Assembly: GCA_900604495.1 (NCBI GenBank)
Contig: UWOR01000002.1
Location: 186,001-250,000, forward strand
Length of the DNA stretch: 64,000 bases
Direction of reading: 5' to 3'
DNA from: Desulfovibrio sp. Marseille-P6017
GTDB taxonomy: Bacteria > Bacillota_A > Clostridia > Peptostreptococcales > Peptostreptococcaceae
The notes below the pieces were generated by a model. It was not told the DNA's origin and did no database searches. It saw nothing but the letters and a program-made list of their open reading frames with translations. Both the position numbers and the translations under genes were made by a program. The first letter of the stretch is position 1. Every line of letters starts with the position of its first letter. Positions 9,309-17,707 of this stretch are shown in pieces.

Positions 9309-9863
9309 ATGATGGATCAATATATTTGGACGGGTATTTGGATATTAACATCTAATATAGTAATAGCTCTTAAGATGTACTTAGTATTTTTAAGTATATT
9401 ATGGATAACAAAAAAAAGAAAAATATTTAAATTAATGCAATCTATATTTGAAGTTATGTTACTTACATATACAATAACTCTATTGAAAATAACAGGGATA
9501 ATAGGAATGAAGTTTTATTTTTCATATGTAATGAATGGCATGTATAACATGAATCTGATACCTTTTAAAGATGTATCTATAATGATGTTATTTCTAAACT
9601 TTTTATTATTTTTACCATATGGATTTTTATTACCATGTGTATTTAAAAAACTAAGAGTTAATGGAAAGAAAATTTTAATTATAGGATTTACTACTAGTTT
9701 TAGTATAGAATTATTACAATTATTTGGTGGAAGATTTGCAGAGATTGATGATATTTTAATTAACTCACTTGGAGCTTATACTGGTTTTATAATTTTTTCT
9801 TATATAAGCAAAATTATTAGTTATCGCAAAGATGGTGAACATATCCTAATAGAAAAGTCATAA
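9309..9863 (+). CDS. VanZ-like membrane protein
   Basis: 184 residues with about five hydrophobic helices. The VanZ-family core is visible: MNLIPFKD, then NFLLFLPYGFLLP, and the C-terminal GRFAEIDDILINSLGAYTGF matching the family's GRxxDxDDxxxNxxG motif. Some VanZ proteins raise teicoplanin or lipoglycopeptide resistance independently of precursor change. It lies between the membrane and racemase halves of VanT, an uncommon position for vanG/C/L-type clusters. AAAGGGG precedes an ATGATG start, so the first or second Met may be used. It is 24 bases before the racemase and probably cotranscribed. Confidence 0.85.
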   Translation: MMDQYIWTGIWILTSNIVIALKMYLVFLSILWITKKRKIFKLMQSIFEVMLLTYTITLLKITGIIGMKFYFSYVMNGMYNMNLIPFKDVSIMMLFLNFLLFLPYGFLLPCVFKKLRVNGKKILIIGFTTSFSIELLQLFGGRFAEIDDILINSLGAYTGFIIFSYISKIISYRKDGEHILIEKS

Positions 9864-9887
9864 ATATTAATAAACAAGGAGATTGAA

Positions 9888-11030
9888 ATGAGTAATATAG
9901 AAAATACAAATAAAGAAGGCCTAAGAGCATATAGAGAAATCAATCTTTCAAATTTAAAACACAACTTACTTCAAATAAAGTCATTAATAGATGATAACTG
10001 TAAAGTAATGGCCGTAGTAAAAGCTGATGCTTATGGACATGGTGCAGTAGAAATATCAATATATTTACAAAGATTAGGTATAAAACATTTTGCAGTAGCA
10101 TGTATAGATGAAGCTATTGAACTTAGAAAAGCAGGTATAAAAGGTGAAATTTTAGTACTTGGTTATACTCCTATTTATAGTAAAAATGACTTAATAAGTT
10201 ATAATATTTCTCAAACTATAGTTGATATAAATTATGCAAAAGAATTATGTAAATTAGAAGGTATCTTAGATGTTCATATTAAATTAGATACAGGGATGAA
10301 TAGATTAGGTACAAAATTTGAAGAATTAGAAGAACTTATTAATATATATAAAAGTGAAAAATTCAATGTAAAAGGAACATTTAGCCACTTATCTAGAGCG
10401 GACAGTGTATTAGAAGATGATGTAAACTTTACAAATAATCAAATTAATAAGTTTTATGAGATAATAGATAAATTAAAAGAATGTAATATAGATGTAGGTA
10501 AAATACATCTTCAAAGTAGTTATGGTATTACAAATTATAAAAACTTAAAATGTGATTTAGTTAGACCAGGAATAATATTATATGGCGTTTCAAGTATGCC
10601 TAATGATAAAAAACTTAAAAAGTTAGGACTTAAACCAGTACTTTCACTAAAAACAAAGATTGCATCTGTAAAAGATGTTTATAAATCTGAAACTGTAGGG
10701 TATGGAAATAATTTTACAGTAACTAAAGATATGAAGATTGCTATAGCTACTATTGGTTATGCTGATGGATATCCAAGGGGGCTATCAAAATGTGATTTTG
10801 AAGTATTAATTAATGGACAAGTTGCTAAAATTATAGGTAATATATGTATGGACCAAATGATATTAGATGTTAGTGATATAGATAATATAAAGGATGGAGA
10901 TACAGTTACCTTAATAGGTGAAGATAAGAAGTTATATATTTCAATAGATAAAATTAGTGAAGTAACTAATACTATTAACAATGAAACTTTAACAGCTATA
11001 GGAGATAGAGTTACGAAGATATACATTTAG
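9888..11030 (+). CDS. vanTr: Serine/alanine racemase, VanT racemase half (PLP enzyme)
   Basis: 380 residues, the full length of a fold-type III alanine racemase. The PLP lysine is K45 in MAVVKADAYGHG; the sugar-like barrel motifs (HIKLDTGMNRLG, HLQSSYGIT) and the C-terminal tyrosine region (KSETVGYGNNFTV) and MDQMILD-type ending are present. In VanG/C-type resistance this activity makes D-Ser for the ligase. The gene stands alone rather than fused to the membrane half. GGAG lies eight bases before the ATG. A strong terminator follows, so this is probably the last gene of the resistance transcript. Without biochemistry, plain alanine racemase activity cannot be excluded. Confidence 0.87.
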   Translation: MSNIENTNKEGLRAYREINLSNLKHNLLQIKSLIDDNCKVMAVVKADAYGHGAVEISIYLQRLGIKHFAVACIDEAIELRKAGIKGEILVLGYTPIYSKNDLISYNISQTIVDINYAKELCKLEGILDVHIKLDTGMNRLGTKFEELEELINIYKSEKFNVKGTFSHLSRADSVLEDDVNFTNNQINKFYEIIDKLKECNIDVGKIHLQSSYGITNYKNLKCDLVRPGIILYGVSSMPNDKKLKKLGLKPVLSLKTKIASVKDVYKSETVGYGNNFTVTKDMKIAIATIGYADGYPRGLSKCDFEVLINGQVAKIIGNICMDQMILDVSDIDNIKDGDTVTLIGEDKKLYISIDKISEVTNTINNETLTAIGDRVTKIYI

Positions 11031-11060
11031 CAAAAAATAATGTATAATTATGCATGTTAT

Positions 11061-11098
11061 AAGGTGTATACTTAGAAAATTCTAAGTATACACCTTTC
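11061..11098 (+). terminator. Strong Rho-independent terminator between racemase and vanR
   Basis: AGGTGTATACTTAGAA pairs with TTCTAAGTATACACCT over 16 pairs with a tiny loop, then a short T run. It separates the resistance genes from vanRS. Confidence 0.85.
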
Positions 11099-11154
11099 TT
11101 GATATTATAATATTTAAAAAGTAAACAATATAAGTTAGTAAGGAGCGAAATAAA

Positions 11155-11850
11155 TTGAAAAATACAATACTTGTAGTAGATGATGAAGCAGAAATAAGAG
11201 ATTTACTAGAGATATATTTATCCAATGAAGGTTATGATGTAATAAAAGCTAGTAATGGAGAGGAAGCTATTGAAATAGTTAATAATAATGATATAAAACT
11301 AATTGTATTAGACGTAATGATGCCTAAGATGGATGGTATAGAAGCTTGCAAGAGAATAAGAGAAAAAATGAATATACCAATATTAATGCTTAGTGCAAAG
11401 TCAGAAGATATGGATAAAATACAAGGAATTATGACTGGAGCTGATGATTATATAACAAAGCCATTTAATCCATTAGAGCTTACGGTTAGGGTAAAAGCAC
11501 TTTTAAGACGAGCATATTATTTTAATAATAGAGAAGAAAATACAAGAGATAATATTATAACAATAGAATCATTAAAAATAGATAAAAGTAAACACATAGT
11601 AACTGTTGATGATATAGAAATACCATTAACATCAAGAGAATTTGATATTTTATATTTATTAGCTAGTAATAGAGGAAAAGTATTTAGTACAGAAGAAATA
11701 TTCTCAAAGGTATGGAAAGAAAAATACTATCAATCTAATAATACTGTAATGGTTCATATGAGTAGAATAAGAGATAAAATAGAAAAACATATGAAAGGAA
11801 GTAAAGTTATTCATACAGTATGGGGGGTAGGATATAAAATTGAAAAATAA
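11155..11850 (+). CDS. vanR: VanR-type OmpR family response regulator
   Basis: 231 residues. The receiver domain has the acidic pair D9-D10, the phosphoacceptor D53 (LIVLDVMMPKMDG) and the conserved Lys in DDYITKPFNPLEL. The C-terminal winged helix (LTSREFDILYLLASNRGKVF, VWGVGYKIEK) is OmpR/PhoB type. The start is TTG at 11155, 6-7 bases after AAGGAGCG. The last bases overlap the vanS start by 11, implying translational coupling. It probably binds the phased repeats at 6226-6264 to activate the van genes in response to VanS. Confidence 0.9.
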   Translation: MKNTILVVDDEAEIRDLLEIYLSNEGYDVIKASNGEEAIEIVNNNDIKLIVLDVMMPKMDGIEACKRIREKMNIPILMLSAKSEDMDKIQGIMTGADDYITKPFNPLELTVRVKALLRRAYYFNNREENTRDNIITIESLKIDKSKHIVTVDDIEIPLTSREFDILYLLASNRGKVFSTEEIFSKVWKEKYYQSNNTVMVHMSRIRDKIEKHMKGSKVIHTVWGVGYKIEK

Positions 11851-12958
11851 AGACAGAAATAATTATGTAATCAAAGTATATAAATATATTTTTGGTCAAG
11901 TAATATACTTAGCAGTAAGTGCTGCTATTGCTATTTTTACATTATTTATCTTACGTACCACTATAAGTGACTTTCAACATTTACCTATAATTAGACAACT
12001 GGTACATTTATTTTTATATATGAAAAATAATTATATTGGTGATTTTATTACATATTCAACTATAGTATTCATTTTAACTTCATGTATATATCTTATACTC
12101 ACTCATAATAAAGTGAAAAATATAGCTCTATTAATGGAAAGTGTAGAGATAATGGCAAGTGGTGATTTAGATAAAAGAATAGATGTTAATTCAGATGATG
12201 ATATAGGAGAATTATCAAGAAATATAAATCATATAATTGAGCAATTAGAAAATAAGACAGTAGAAGAAAGAAAAGCTCAACAAACAAAAACTGATTTAAT
12301 AACTAATGTATCCCACGATTTAAGAACACCATTAACATCTATAATAGGATATCTTAACCTTATAGAAGAAGATAGATACAAAGATGAAGTTCAGCTTAGG
12401 TATTATACAAATATAGCTTATGAAAAGTCAAAGGATTTAAATATACTTATAAATGACTTATTTGAACTAACAAAATTACAAAATAATACATTACCTCTTA
12501 ATAAGATTGACATTAACTTAGTAGAATTGGTATCTCAGGTAATATCATATTTGGGCTATCAACTAAGTGAAGTAAATATGGAAATAAGGCCTCAATTTTC
12601 TAATGATAAATTAATAGTAAATGCAGACCCTGATAAGCTTGTAAGGGTACTAGAAAACTTAATAAATAATGCAATTAAATATGGAAGTGATGGAAAATAT
12701 ATTGATATCATTACTAAAAAAGAAAGTAATAAAGCAGTGGTAGAGATAATTAACTACGGAGAACCAATACCACAATCAGATATACCATTTATATTTGATA
12801 GATTTTATAGAGTTGAAAAATCAAGAAATAGAAATGATGGAGGTTCTGGTTTAGGACTTGCTATTAGTAAAAATCTAATAGAAGCTCATAATGGAAATAT
12901 TTTAGTTGAAAGTAATAGTAGTAAAACTTCATTTAAAATTATTTTACCAATAGAGTAA
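11840..12958 (+). CDS. vanS: VanS-type sensor histidine kinase
   Basis: 372 residues. Two transmembrane helices (about 17-37 and 62-84) flank a short extracytoplasmic loop. A HAMP-like segment (VEIMASGDLDKRIDVNSDDD), HisKA with NVSHDLRTPLTSIIGYL, and HATPase with NLINNAIKYG, IFDRFYRVEKSR and GGSGLGLAISK follow. The layout is that of VanS of D-Ser-type clusters. The start is TTG at 11840, inside the end of vanR. It would phosphorylate VanR on sensing a glycopeptide or cell-wall stress; the exact signal is not visible in the sequence. Confidence 0.9.
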   Translation: MKNKDRNNYVIKVYKYIFGQVIYLAVSAAIAIFTLFILRTTISDFQHLPIIRQLVHLFLYMKNNYIGDFITYSTIVFILTSCIYLILTHNKVKNIALLMESVEIMASGDLDKRIDVNSDDDIGELSRNINHIIEQLENKTVEERKAQQTKTDLITNVSHDLRTPLTSIIGYLNLIEEDRYKDEVQLRYYTNIAYEKSKDLNILINDLFELTKLQNNTLPLNKIDINLVELVSQVISYLGYQLSEVNMEIRPQFSNDKLIVNADPDKLVRVLENLINNAIKYGSDGKYIDIITKKESNKAVVEIINYGEPIPQSDIPFIFDRFYRVEKSRNRNDGGSGLGLAISKNLIEAHNGNILVESNSSKTSFKIILPIE

Positions 12959-12970
12959 AAAATGAAAAAG

Positions 12971-13009
12971 ACTGTAGATAGGTTTGTTTAAAGCAAATCT
13001 ATTTACAGT
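12971..13009. terminator. Bidirectional terminator between vanS and a convergent gene
   Basis: ACTGTAGATAGGTTTG pairs with CAAATCTATTTACAGT with few mismatches. The stop codon of the minus-strand gene lies inside the hairpin. Confidence 0.65.
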
Positions 13010-13412
13010 GTTTATTTAATTCAAAGTTTATATAGTTACCAGTAAATACTTGGTCTAAATATTCAATTATTATAGGGTTTATAACTGTATATAGCTTAGA
13101 TGAAAATTTATCTAAATAAATACCAGTTATTGGAGCTAACTTTATATGGAATCCATTGTCAACTAAGCTCATATTTATTTTAGTTAAATTATCTATTGCA
13201 GATTTTATTTGTGATTTTACATCTGTAAATTCTATTGAAGAATTATTTAGTATTGTATATAGTTCCTTTAAATCTATTTCTATATTTGAATCTTCATTAT
13301 TTGTTATATTGTTTTCAAATGCTTTATGTATTACATAATAGAGTATTAGCTTTTCAAGTGTAGGTAGTTTAGTAGGTGATGAGTATATTATCTTAGGTAA
13401 ATAAATTTGCAT
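12999..13412 (-). CDS. Hypothetical protein, 137 residues
   Basis: Not recognised. The ATG at 13412 has AAGGAG nine bases upstream, which supports a real gene. The protein is soluble and looks alpha-helical with a central SNIEIDLKELYTILNNSSIE segment and SQIKSAIDNLTKINMSLVDN, faintly resembling winged-helix replication-initiator N-domains; this is too weak for a call. It converges on vanS and shares its terminator. No cysteines apart from one near the C-terminus, and no signal peptide. Confidence 0.6.
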   Translation of the reverse strand: MQIYLPKIIYSSPTKLPTLEKLILYYVIHKAFENNITNNEDSNIEIDLKELYTILNNSSIEFTDVKSQIKSAIDNLTKINMSLVDNGFHIKLAPITGIYLDKFSSKLYTVINPIIIEYLDQVFTGNYINFELNKHCK

Positions 13413-13542
13413 TAATATTCTCCTTAAAAGTATTTATAGTATGTAATGTAAGATATATTTTACTTACTTTAAATTAAGTAGTCAAGGTTATGAAAAAAGG
13501 GAAGAGTGTATATAGAAATCTGAAGATTAATTAAAGAATATA

Positions 13543-13580
13543 AAAATAGCTAGATTTTCAATAAATCTAGCTATTTTTAT
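13543..13580. terminator. Terminator after the choloylglycine hydrolase gene
   Basis: AAATAGCTAGATTT and AAATCTAGCTATTT form a perfect 14-pair stem with a five-base loop; the ends are A- and T-rich so it can act in both directions. Confidence 0.85.
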
Positions 13581-13584
13581 ATTC

Positions 13585-14571
13585 TTAGTTTTCGTATTTA
13601 AAAGATGGGTCATCATTATAAGGATATACTTTTAATTCGCTACTTGATAAATCTTCTTTGTTCATATCAATTACATTTAGTTGACTATTTTTATAAGTTC
13701 TATAATAATAAATTCCTTTTTCTTGGCACATACAAGATGTATATTGAGTAATTTCATTTCTACCTTGTGGGTCAATTACTGTACCGCTTATCATAGCTAC
13801 GTTACTTAATATATTAAAGAATTCAATTACACCAGCATTTTCATAATCACCTATAGTTACATGACTTTTTAAAAATGAAGTTTTTACAAATCTAGATTGG
13901 GAAGAAGAATCTCCAGGAAGTCCAAAAGCACCACTACCATTTCCTAAAGTAACTAACTCTAAATCACTCCATTTACGAGTATCTGGTCTACTTGTAGTTA
14001 ATCCTGTATATTGAGTTAAATTTAATAAGTGCCAATCAAATGATGGTGCATTAGTTAATACTCCTACAGGATTGTCAAATACTTTAAGACCATCTTCAGT
14101 TTTTTCTATAACTAATGATTTTCCTGATTTATCAGTTACAATCCAGTGAAGAGTTGGAAGTGGAGTTTTTTCATCATATGCTTTACCAACGATATTTAAA
14201 TTATCTAAATGAGGTCTTAACTCATCTAGAGTTTCAAAGTTTGATGTTATCCAAAGTATTAAATCATATGGCGGTATATTTTCCTTACCTTCTACCACAT
14301 CCTTTGACCAATATGCAGCTGGAAAGTTAAGTCCTGCACATGCTAATCCCTTTTCATTTAGTGCTTCTGCAAATAATGGATGTTTTCCATTTAAACTTGC
14401 CATACCTATTACTGCATATTTAGTGTTTTTAATTTGCTCACTAATTTTATCCTCATATTTAAAGTTTCTTGGAACTAAAACAACAGATTGTCCAAATGTA
14501 TATTCTAAGTCCATATTTCTACCAAATAGATGGTATCCATCATTAGTTTTTAATGTTAGAGACGTACACAT
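13585..14571 (-). CDS. Choloylglycine hydrolase family (bile salt hydrolase / penicillin V acylase)
   Basis: 328 residues, the usual family length. It starts MCTSL, so removal of Met exposes the N-terminal nucleophile Cys2. The other catalytic residues are in place: R18 and D21 (FGRNMDLEY), N82 (GLNFPAAYW), N174 (VGVLTNAPSFDWHL) and R227 (SSQSRFVKTSF). These enzymes hydrolyse the amide bond of conjugated bile salts or the side chain of penicillin V. The sequence resembles gut clostridial bile salt hydrolases, but substrate cannot be decided by eye. No signal peptide, so cytoplasmic. It is monocistronic with its own terminator; AGGAG lies upstream of the start. Confidence 0.92.
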   Translation of the reverse strand: MCTSLTLKTNDGYHLFGRNMDLEYTFGQSVVLVPRNFKYEDKISEQIKNTKYAVIGMASLNGKHPLFAEALNEKGLACAGLNFPAAYWSKDVVEGKENIPPYDLILWITSNFETLDELRPHLDNLNIVGKAYDEKTPLPTLHWIVTDKSGKSLVIEKTEDGLKVFDNPVGVLTNAPSFDWHLLNLTQYTGLTTSRPDTRKWSDLELVTLGNGSGAFGLPGDSSSQSRFVKTSFLKSHVTIGDYENAGVIEFFNILSNVAMISGTVIDPQGRNEITQYTSCMCQEKGIYYYRTYKNSQLNVIDMNKEDLSSSELKVYPYNDDPSFKYEN

Positions 14572-14826
14572 AATTAAAACCCTCCAAATTATATATTTTA
14601 TTTAGTATTAACAAATTTAGTATTACCAAAATAAAATCATTATATTTAAAATTGAATTTTTTAGATTTATGATATAAATGGAAGGTATTTTTACAAATTT
14701 TAAATACTATAGTTTGAAATTTATATTAGAATATAATGGTAATTTTGTGTAAAATATAATGTTAAAGTTAGATAAAAATGGTATTATATATATTAACAAA
14801 ATACATAATCATAGGGGGACTTCAAA

Positions 14827-15246
14827 ATGAGTAACAATTGTTTTTATTGTCAAAAAAATGAAGCATTAGATGAATTAATGATAGAAATATGCGAATTAGA
14901 AGCATCTACATTATATTTATTTAAGGAGCAAACATATAGGGGAAGATGCTTAGTAGCTTTTAATGGTCATAAAAATGAATTATTTGATTTAACTGATGAA
15001 GAAAGAGATTTATTTATTAAGGATGTAACTAGAGCTGCTAAAGCAATGAAGTTAGCATTTGATGTAAACAAAGTAAATTATGGAGCATATTCAGATAAAA
15101 TGCCTCACTTACATTTCCACTTAGTACCTAAGTACGAAGATGGACCAGGATGGGGAGGCACTTTTGAGATGATGCCATCACCAAAGGTTCTTTTAAGTGA
15201 AGAAGAGTATACTCAATTAATAGATAAAGTAAGAGAAAACTTATAG
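14827..15246 (+). CDS. HIT family protein (nucleotide hydrolase/transferase)
   Basis: 139 residues. The histidine triad is HLHFHLVPKY near residues 97-106, with a CxxC pair at the N-terminus (CFYCQKNEAL) that often binds zinc in bacterial HIT proteins. The family hydrolyses adenosine phosphoramidates or dinucleoside polyphosphates in the cytoplasm. A GGGGGG ribosome-binding site lies ten bases before the ATG. It is divergent from the bile salt hydrolase gene and has its own terminator. Confidence 0.9.
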   Translation: MSNNCFYCQKNEALDELMIEICELEASTLYLFKEQTYRGRCLVAFNGHKNELFDLTDEERDLFIKDVTRAAKAMKLAFDVNKVNYGAYSDKMPHLHFHLVPKYEDGPGWGGTFEMMPSPKVLLSEEEYTQLIDKVRENL

Positions 15247-15255
15247 TATATAATA

Positions 15256-15309
15256 AAGAAGCTAATTAAAGTAAAAGAAATATTTCTTTTATATAAATTA
15301 GCTTTTTTT
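15256..15309 (+). terminator. Terminator after the HIT gene
   Basis: AAGCTAATT pairs with AATTAGCTT (with an inner AAAGAAATATTTCTTT stem), followed by seven T. Confidence 0.8.
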
Positions 15310-15425
15310 ATTTTTATAAAAAAATAATTTAAAAATTATATTATAAGTGAGTAATATAAATATAAATAGGGTAAAGATATATGTATAAATCATATATAAT
15401 ACTATGAAAGCAGAGGGATGATGAC

Positions 15426-15938
15426 GTGGAAAATTTATTAAAAAATCAAAAAAGTTTAATGATAAGTTCATTAGGAAAAGATAACAATCCAGAAATAAGT
15501 TATGCACCATTTGTAATGATAGATAATAAAATTTATTTATATTTAAGTAAAGCTGCAAATCACTATTATAACTTAAGAGATAATCATAAGTGTAGTGTAA
15601 TGATTATAGAAGATGAAAGTACATGTAAGACAATATTTGCAAGAACTAGAGTATCATTTGCTTGTGAAGCAAATATGATGGAGTCTGTTAGTGATGAGAT
15701 ATTTGCTAAATTTGATGAAGTTCATGATGCTAAAATGATGTCAATGTTTAAGAATATGGACTTTGATATGTTTGAACTTAATATAAAGTCTGGAAGACTT
15801 GTAAAAGGATTTGGACAAGCTTATGAAATTAAGTTTGTTGATGGAAAAGCAGAGTATACTCAAGTTACTGGAAATGGAAATCAAATGGGACATGGTATGT
15901 CTAGTGATAAGATGAAAGAAATGATAGGTCGTAAGTAA
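15426..15938 (+). CDS. HugZ/HutZ-like split-barrel protein (PNPOx-like; possible heme utilisation)
   Basis: 170 residues. The N-terminal MISSLGKDNNPEISYAPFVM and the middle HYYNLRDNHKCSVMIIEDES are the flavin-type split barrel of pyridoxamine-phosphate-oxidase-like proteins. The segment SGRLVKGFGQAYEIKF resembles the GRxVxGFGxAxxL motif of HugZ/HutZ heme-binding proteins. The C-terminus is rich in Met, His and Lys (GNGNQMGHGMSSDKMKEM). The start is GTG at 15426 with GAGGG upstream. It probably binds heme or flavin in the cytoplasm, and a role in heme iron use is inference. Confidence 0.78.
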   Translation: MENLLKNQKSLMISSLGKDNNPEISYAPFVMIDNKIYLYLSKAANHYYNLRDNHKCSVMIIEDESTCKTIFARTRVSFACEANMMESVSDEIFAKFDEVHDAKMMSMFKNMDFDMFELNIKSGRLVKGFGQAYEIKFVDGKAEYTQVTGNGNQMGHGMSSDKMKEMIGRK

Positions 15939-15950
15939 GAAAATATATTA

Positions 15951-16004
15951 AAATAACCACATCTTAGTATTTTAAATGTTATTGATTCTAAGGTGTGGTT
16001 ATTT
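15951..16004. terminator. Bidirectional terminator after the HugZ-like gene
   Basis: AAATAACCACATCTTAG and CTAAGGTGTGGTTATTT form a 17-base stem with one wobble, around a ~20-base loop. A related sequence occurs at 35089-35135. Confidence 0.8.
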
Positions 16005-16066
16005 AATATGTCATAAACTTTATAAATATCTACACAATTCTTCTATTATAAGATATTGATACATTA

Positions 16067-16513
16067 TTACTCGTTAATAGCTTCAATTCCTTGTTCTTTA
16101 AGCTTACGCAAATTATCCTTCATATTTTTAAGCATTTCTGGTGAATGTCCTTGCCAATCACTTATTTCCCCAACAACTTTCAATGGATAGGTAGTTCGAT
16201 AAGAACGAGTTGGATTGCCAGGAAATTTTTTATCAGTTAAATTAGGGTCATCTTCAAATTCACCAGTAGGTTCAACAATATATATTTTTTCAGTATTATC
16301 ACCAAGTGCTAGTTCTGCTCCCCAGATTGCTGCATCTAAGGTTGCTGTCATATAAACAAAATTAGCTTTTTTACGTTTACCGTAATTAGATTTAAATCCT
16401 GTTTTAATTAAGTCCCCTATTTTAAGATTAGCCTTAGTTCCGTGGTAAAAAGGACCTTCATCTAAAATTAAATCTGATTTATTTTGAATATGTGTTTTAT
16501 TTTTAATACTCAT
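16067..16513 (-). CDS. arr: Rifampin ADP-ribosyltransferase
   Basis: 148 residues, about the standard Arr length. The NAD-binding and family motifs are all present: GPFYHGTKANLKIGDLI, GFKSNYG, YMTATLDAAIWGAELALG, KIYIVEPTGEFEDDPNLTDK, and the C-terminal RSYRTTYPLKVVGE with WQGHSPE. Arr transfers ADP-ribose from NAD to the 23-hydroxyl of rifamycins and inactivates them. AAGGAGAT lies upstream of the ATG at 16513. No mobile element flanks it, so transfer is not shown by the sequence. Expression and resistance level are unknown. Confidence 0.93.
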   Translation of the reverse strand: MSIKNKTHIQNKSDLILDEGPFYHGTKANLKIGDLIKTGFKSNYGKRKKANFVYMTATLDAAIWGAELALGDNTEKIYIVEPTGEFEDDPNLTDKKFPGNPTRSYRTTYPLKVVGEISDWQGHSPEMLKNMKDNLRKLKEQGIEAINE

Positions 16514-16827
16514 AAAATATCTCCTTATATTTTTAATATAGTCATATTATCTTAGTTTATATTTCATAAAAATTGTAGACTTAAGTTTTCATTTTATATC
16601 TGATATAATTAAAGTAGAAGGAGAACTTTACTAAATAGTAGTGAATTTCTTTTTTTATTTATATCAATTTTAACTAGAAATAATTTTATTTATAAATTCA
16701 TTTTATGTAGCTATAGAAAAATATTCATAAGATGTGTTATAGTGGATGTATCTGATAAATATAGATAAAAATAGAAAGTTTATTAATGATATATCAATAT
16801 AGAGTTAAATTGAAAGGGATATTTAAT
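16514..16827. other. Intergenic region with no recognised gene
   Basis: Divergent promoter region of about 310 AT-rich bases between arr and the next gene. A weak imperfect hairpin with a T tail (around 16620-16657) may be a terminator of an unseen small transcript. Nothing else was recognised. Confidence 0.4.
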
Positions 16828-17355
16828 ATGCAAAATCTTACAATAAATCAAGCCATGCTAAAAGTAGCAGAATTGGAAAGAAATTATAGATACAAATTAC
16901 CTAATCTTTTAAACAAAAAGAAGGCTAGCATAACTTATATACTAGAATCTAATGGAAGTAGATTTGATTGTGATGAAAAAATTGATTTTAAAGCAGAGTT
17001 AGATGAATTAATGCTTTTATCTAAAGAAATAGAAACACTAAAAACAGCAATAGCTTACGCAAATAATACTACTGAAATAGAAGTATTAGAAAGTAAAATA
17101 AGCATTCAAGGAGCCTTAAATAAGGTGAAACTAAAAAGAGAATTAGCTTTTCAACTTGAAAATCTACTTGAGAATGTTAAAGTTAACAAAGAAAGAAAAG
17201 TAGATGCTGCTGCAACTTCTGTATATTACAAGATTACTGAGTTGAATTTTGATAGAAAAGAAATGGAGAAATTAGTAAAAGACCTAAATGAAGATGTTTT
17301 AGAATTAGAAATTGCTATAAACAAAGCTAATAATGAAACATTTATACAATTTTAG
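16828..17355 (+). CDS. DIP1984-like coiled-coil protein
   Basis: 175 residues from the ATG at 16828, chosen over the upstream ATG at 16786 because AAAGGGAT precedes it and the extra residues look non-native. The protein is mostly helical and charged: QAMLKVAELERNYRYKLPNL, then IETLKTAIAYANNTTEIEVL, ISIQGALNKVKLKRELAFQL and a final LELEIAINKANNETFIQF. The pattern of a T-x-I-x-V stretch followed by a long helical hairpin and an A-N-x-x-T end resembles DIP1984 proteins, whose function is unknown. The match is only moderate. A perfect hairpin follows. Confidence 0.55.
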   Translation: MQNLTINQAMLKVAELERNYRYKLPNLLNKKKASITYILESNGSRFDCDEKIDFKAELDELMLLSKEIETLKTAIAYANNTTEIEVLESKISIQGALNKVKLKRELAFQLENLLENVKVNKERKVDAAATSVYYKITELNFDRKEMEKLVKDLNEDVLELEIAINKANNETFIQF

Positions 17356-17366
17356 TTGATTATTAT

Positions 17367-17390
17367 AATATGAGGTGAAAACCTCATATT
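17367..17390 (+). terminator. Hairpin after the DIP1984-like gene
   Basis: AATATGAGGT-GAAA-ACCTCATATT is a perfect 10-pair stem with a GAAA tetraloop. The T run is weak, so it may be a terminator or a 3' stabilising hairpin. Confidence 0.6.
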
Positions 17391-17399
17391 TATAATAAA

Positions 17400-17620
17400 A
17401 TATGCTTTGATGGATAAAAGTTATACAATTTTTAGCTTTAATAGCTTTCAAACAGGAAATAAGAATTATATTAAGTACAAATATCAAGGATTTTACAATT
17501 TACAAATATCAAGTTATTTAAAATTTAAACTTACAATTAAAATTTAAACTTACAATTAAAACTTAAATATCATAATTTAATTATTAATTATTAATAATTA
17601 AATAAATCCATCAAGCATAT
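17400..17620. repeat. Short segment bounded by an inverted repeat, with internal direct repeats
   Basis: ATATGCTTTGATGGAT (17400-17415) is repeated inverted as ATCCATCAAGCATAT (17606-17620) with one extra T on the left. Inside are an exact tandem repeat of 19 bases (17522-17540 and 17541-17559) and two copies of TACAAATATCAAG (17476, 17501). No open frame explains it. A decayed MITE-like element is possible, but no target duplication was identified. Confidence 0.35.
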
Positions 17621-17621
17621 G

Positions 17622-17668
17622 AAAGGCTATAAATATTGATTTAAAATCTTTATTTATAGCCTTTTTGT
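17622..17668. terminator. Terminator-like hairpin upstream of the TraX remnant
   Basis: AAAGGCTATAAATA pairs with TATTTATAGCCTTT, followed by T-rich sequence. Confidence 0.7.
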
Positions 17669-17707
17669 ATAGAAATTAATATTTTAATTACATATTAATC
17701 TTTATAA

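Noticed and set aside
13156..13338. Plus-strand open frame of 60 codons
   Set aside because: Shadow of the minus-strand gene at 12999-13412, which has a proper ribosome-binding site.
12999..13412. Plasmid-type replication initiator
   Set aside because: Only a vague winged-helix resemblance; no iterons, partner genes or conserved Rep motifs nearby.
15951..16004. Dispersed repeat family linking 15951 and 35089
   Set aside because: Only the stem sequence (AACCA-ATCTTA / CTAAGGTGTGGTT) is shared, and both look like ordinary terminators; two copies do not make a repeat family.
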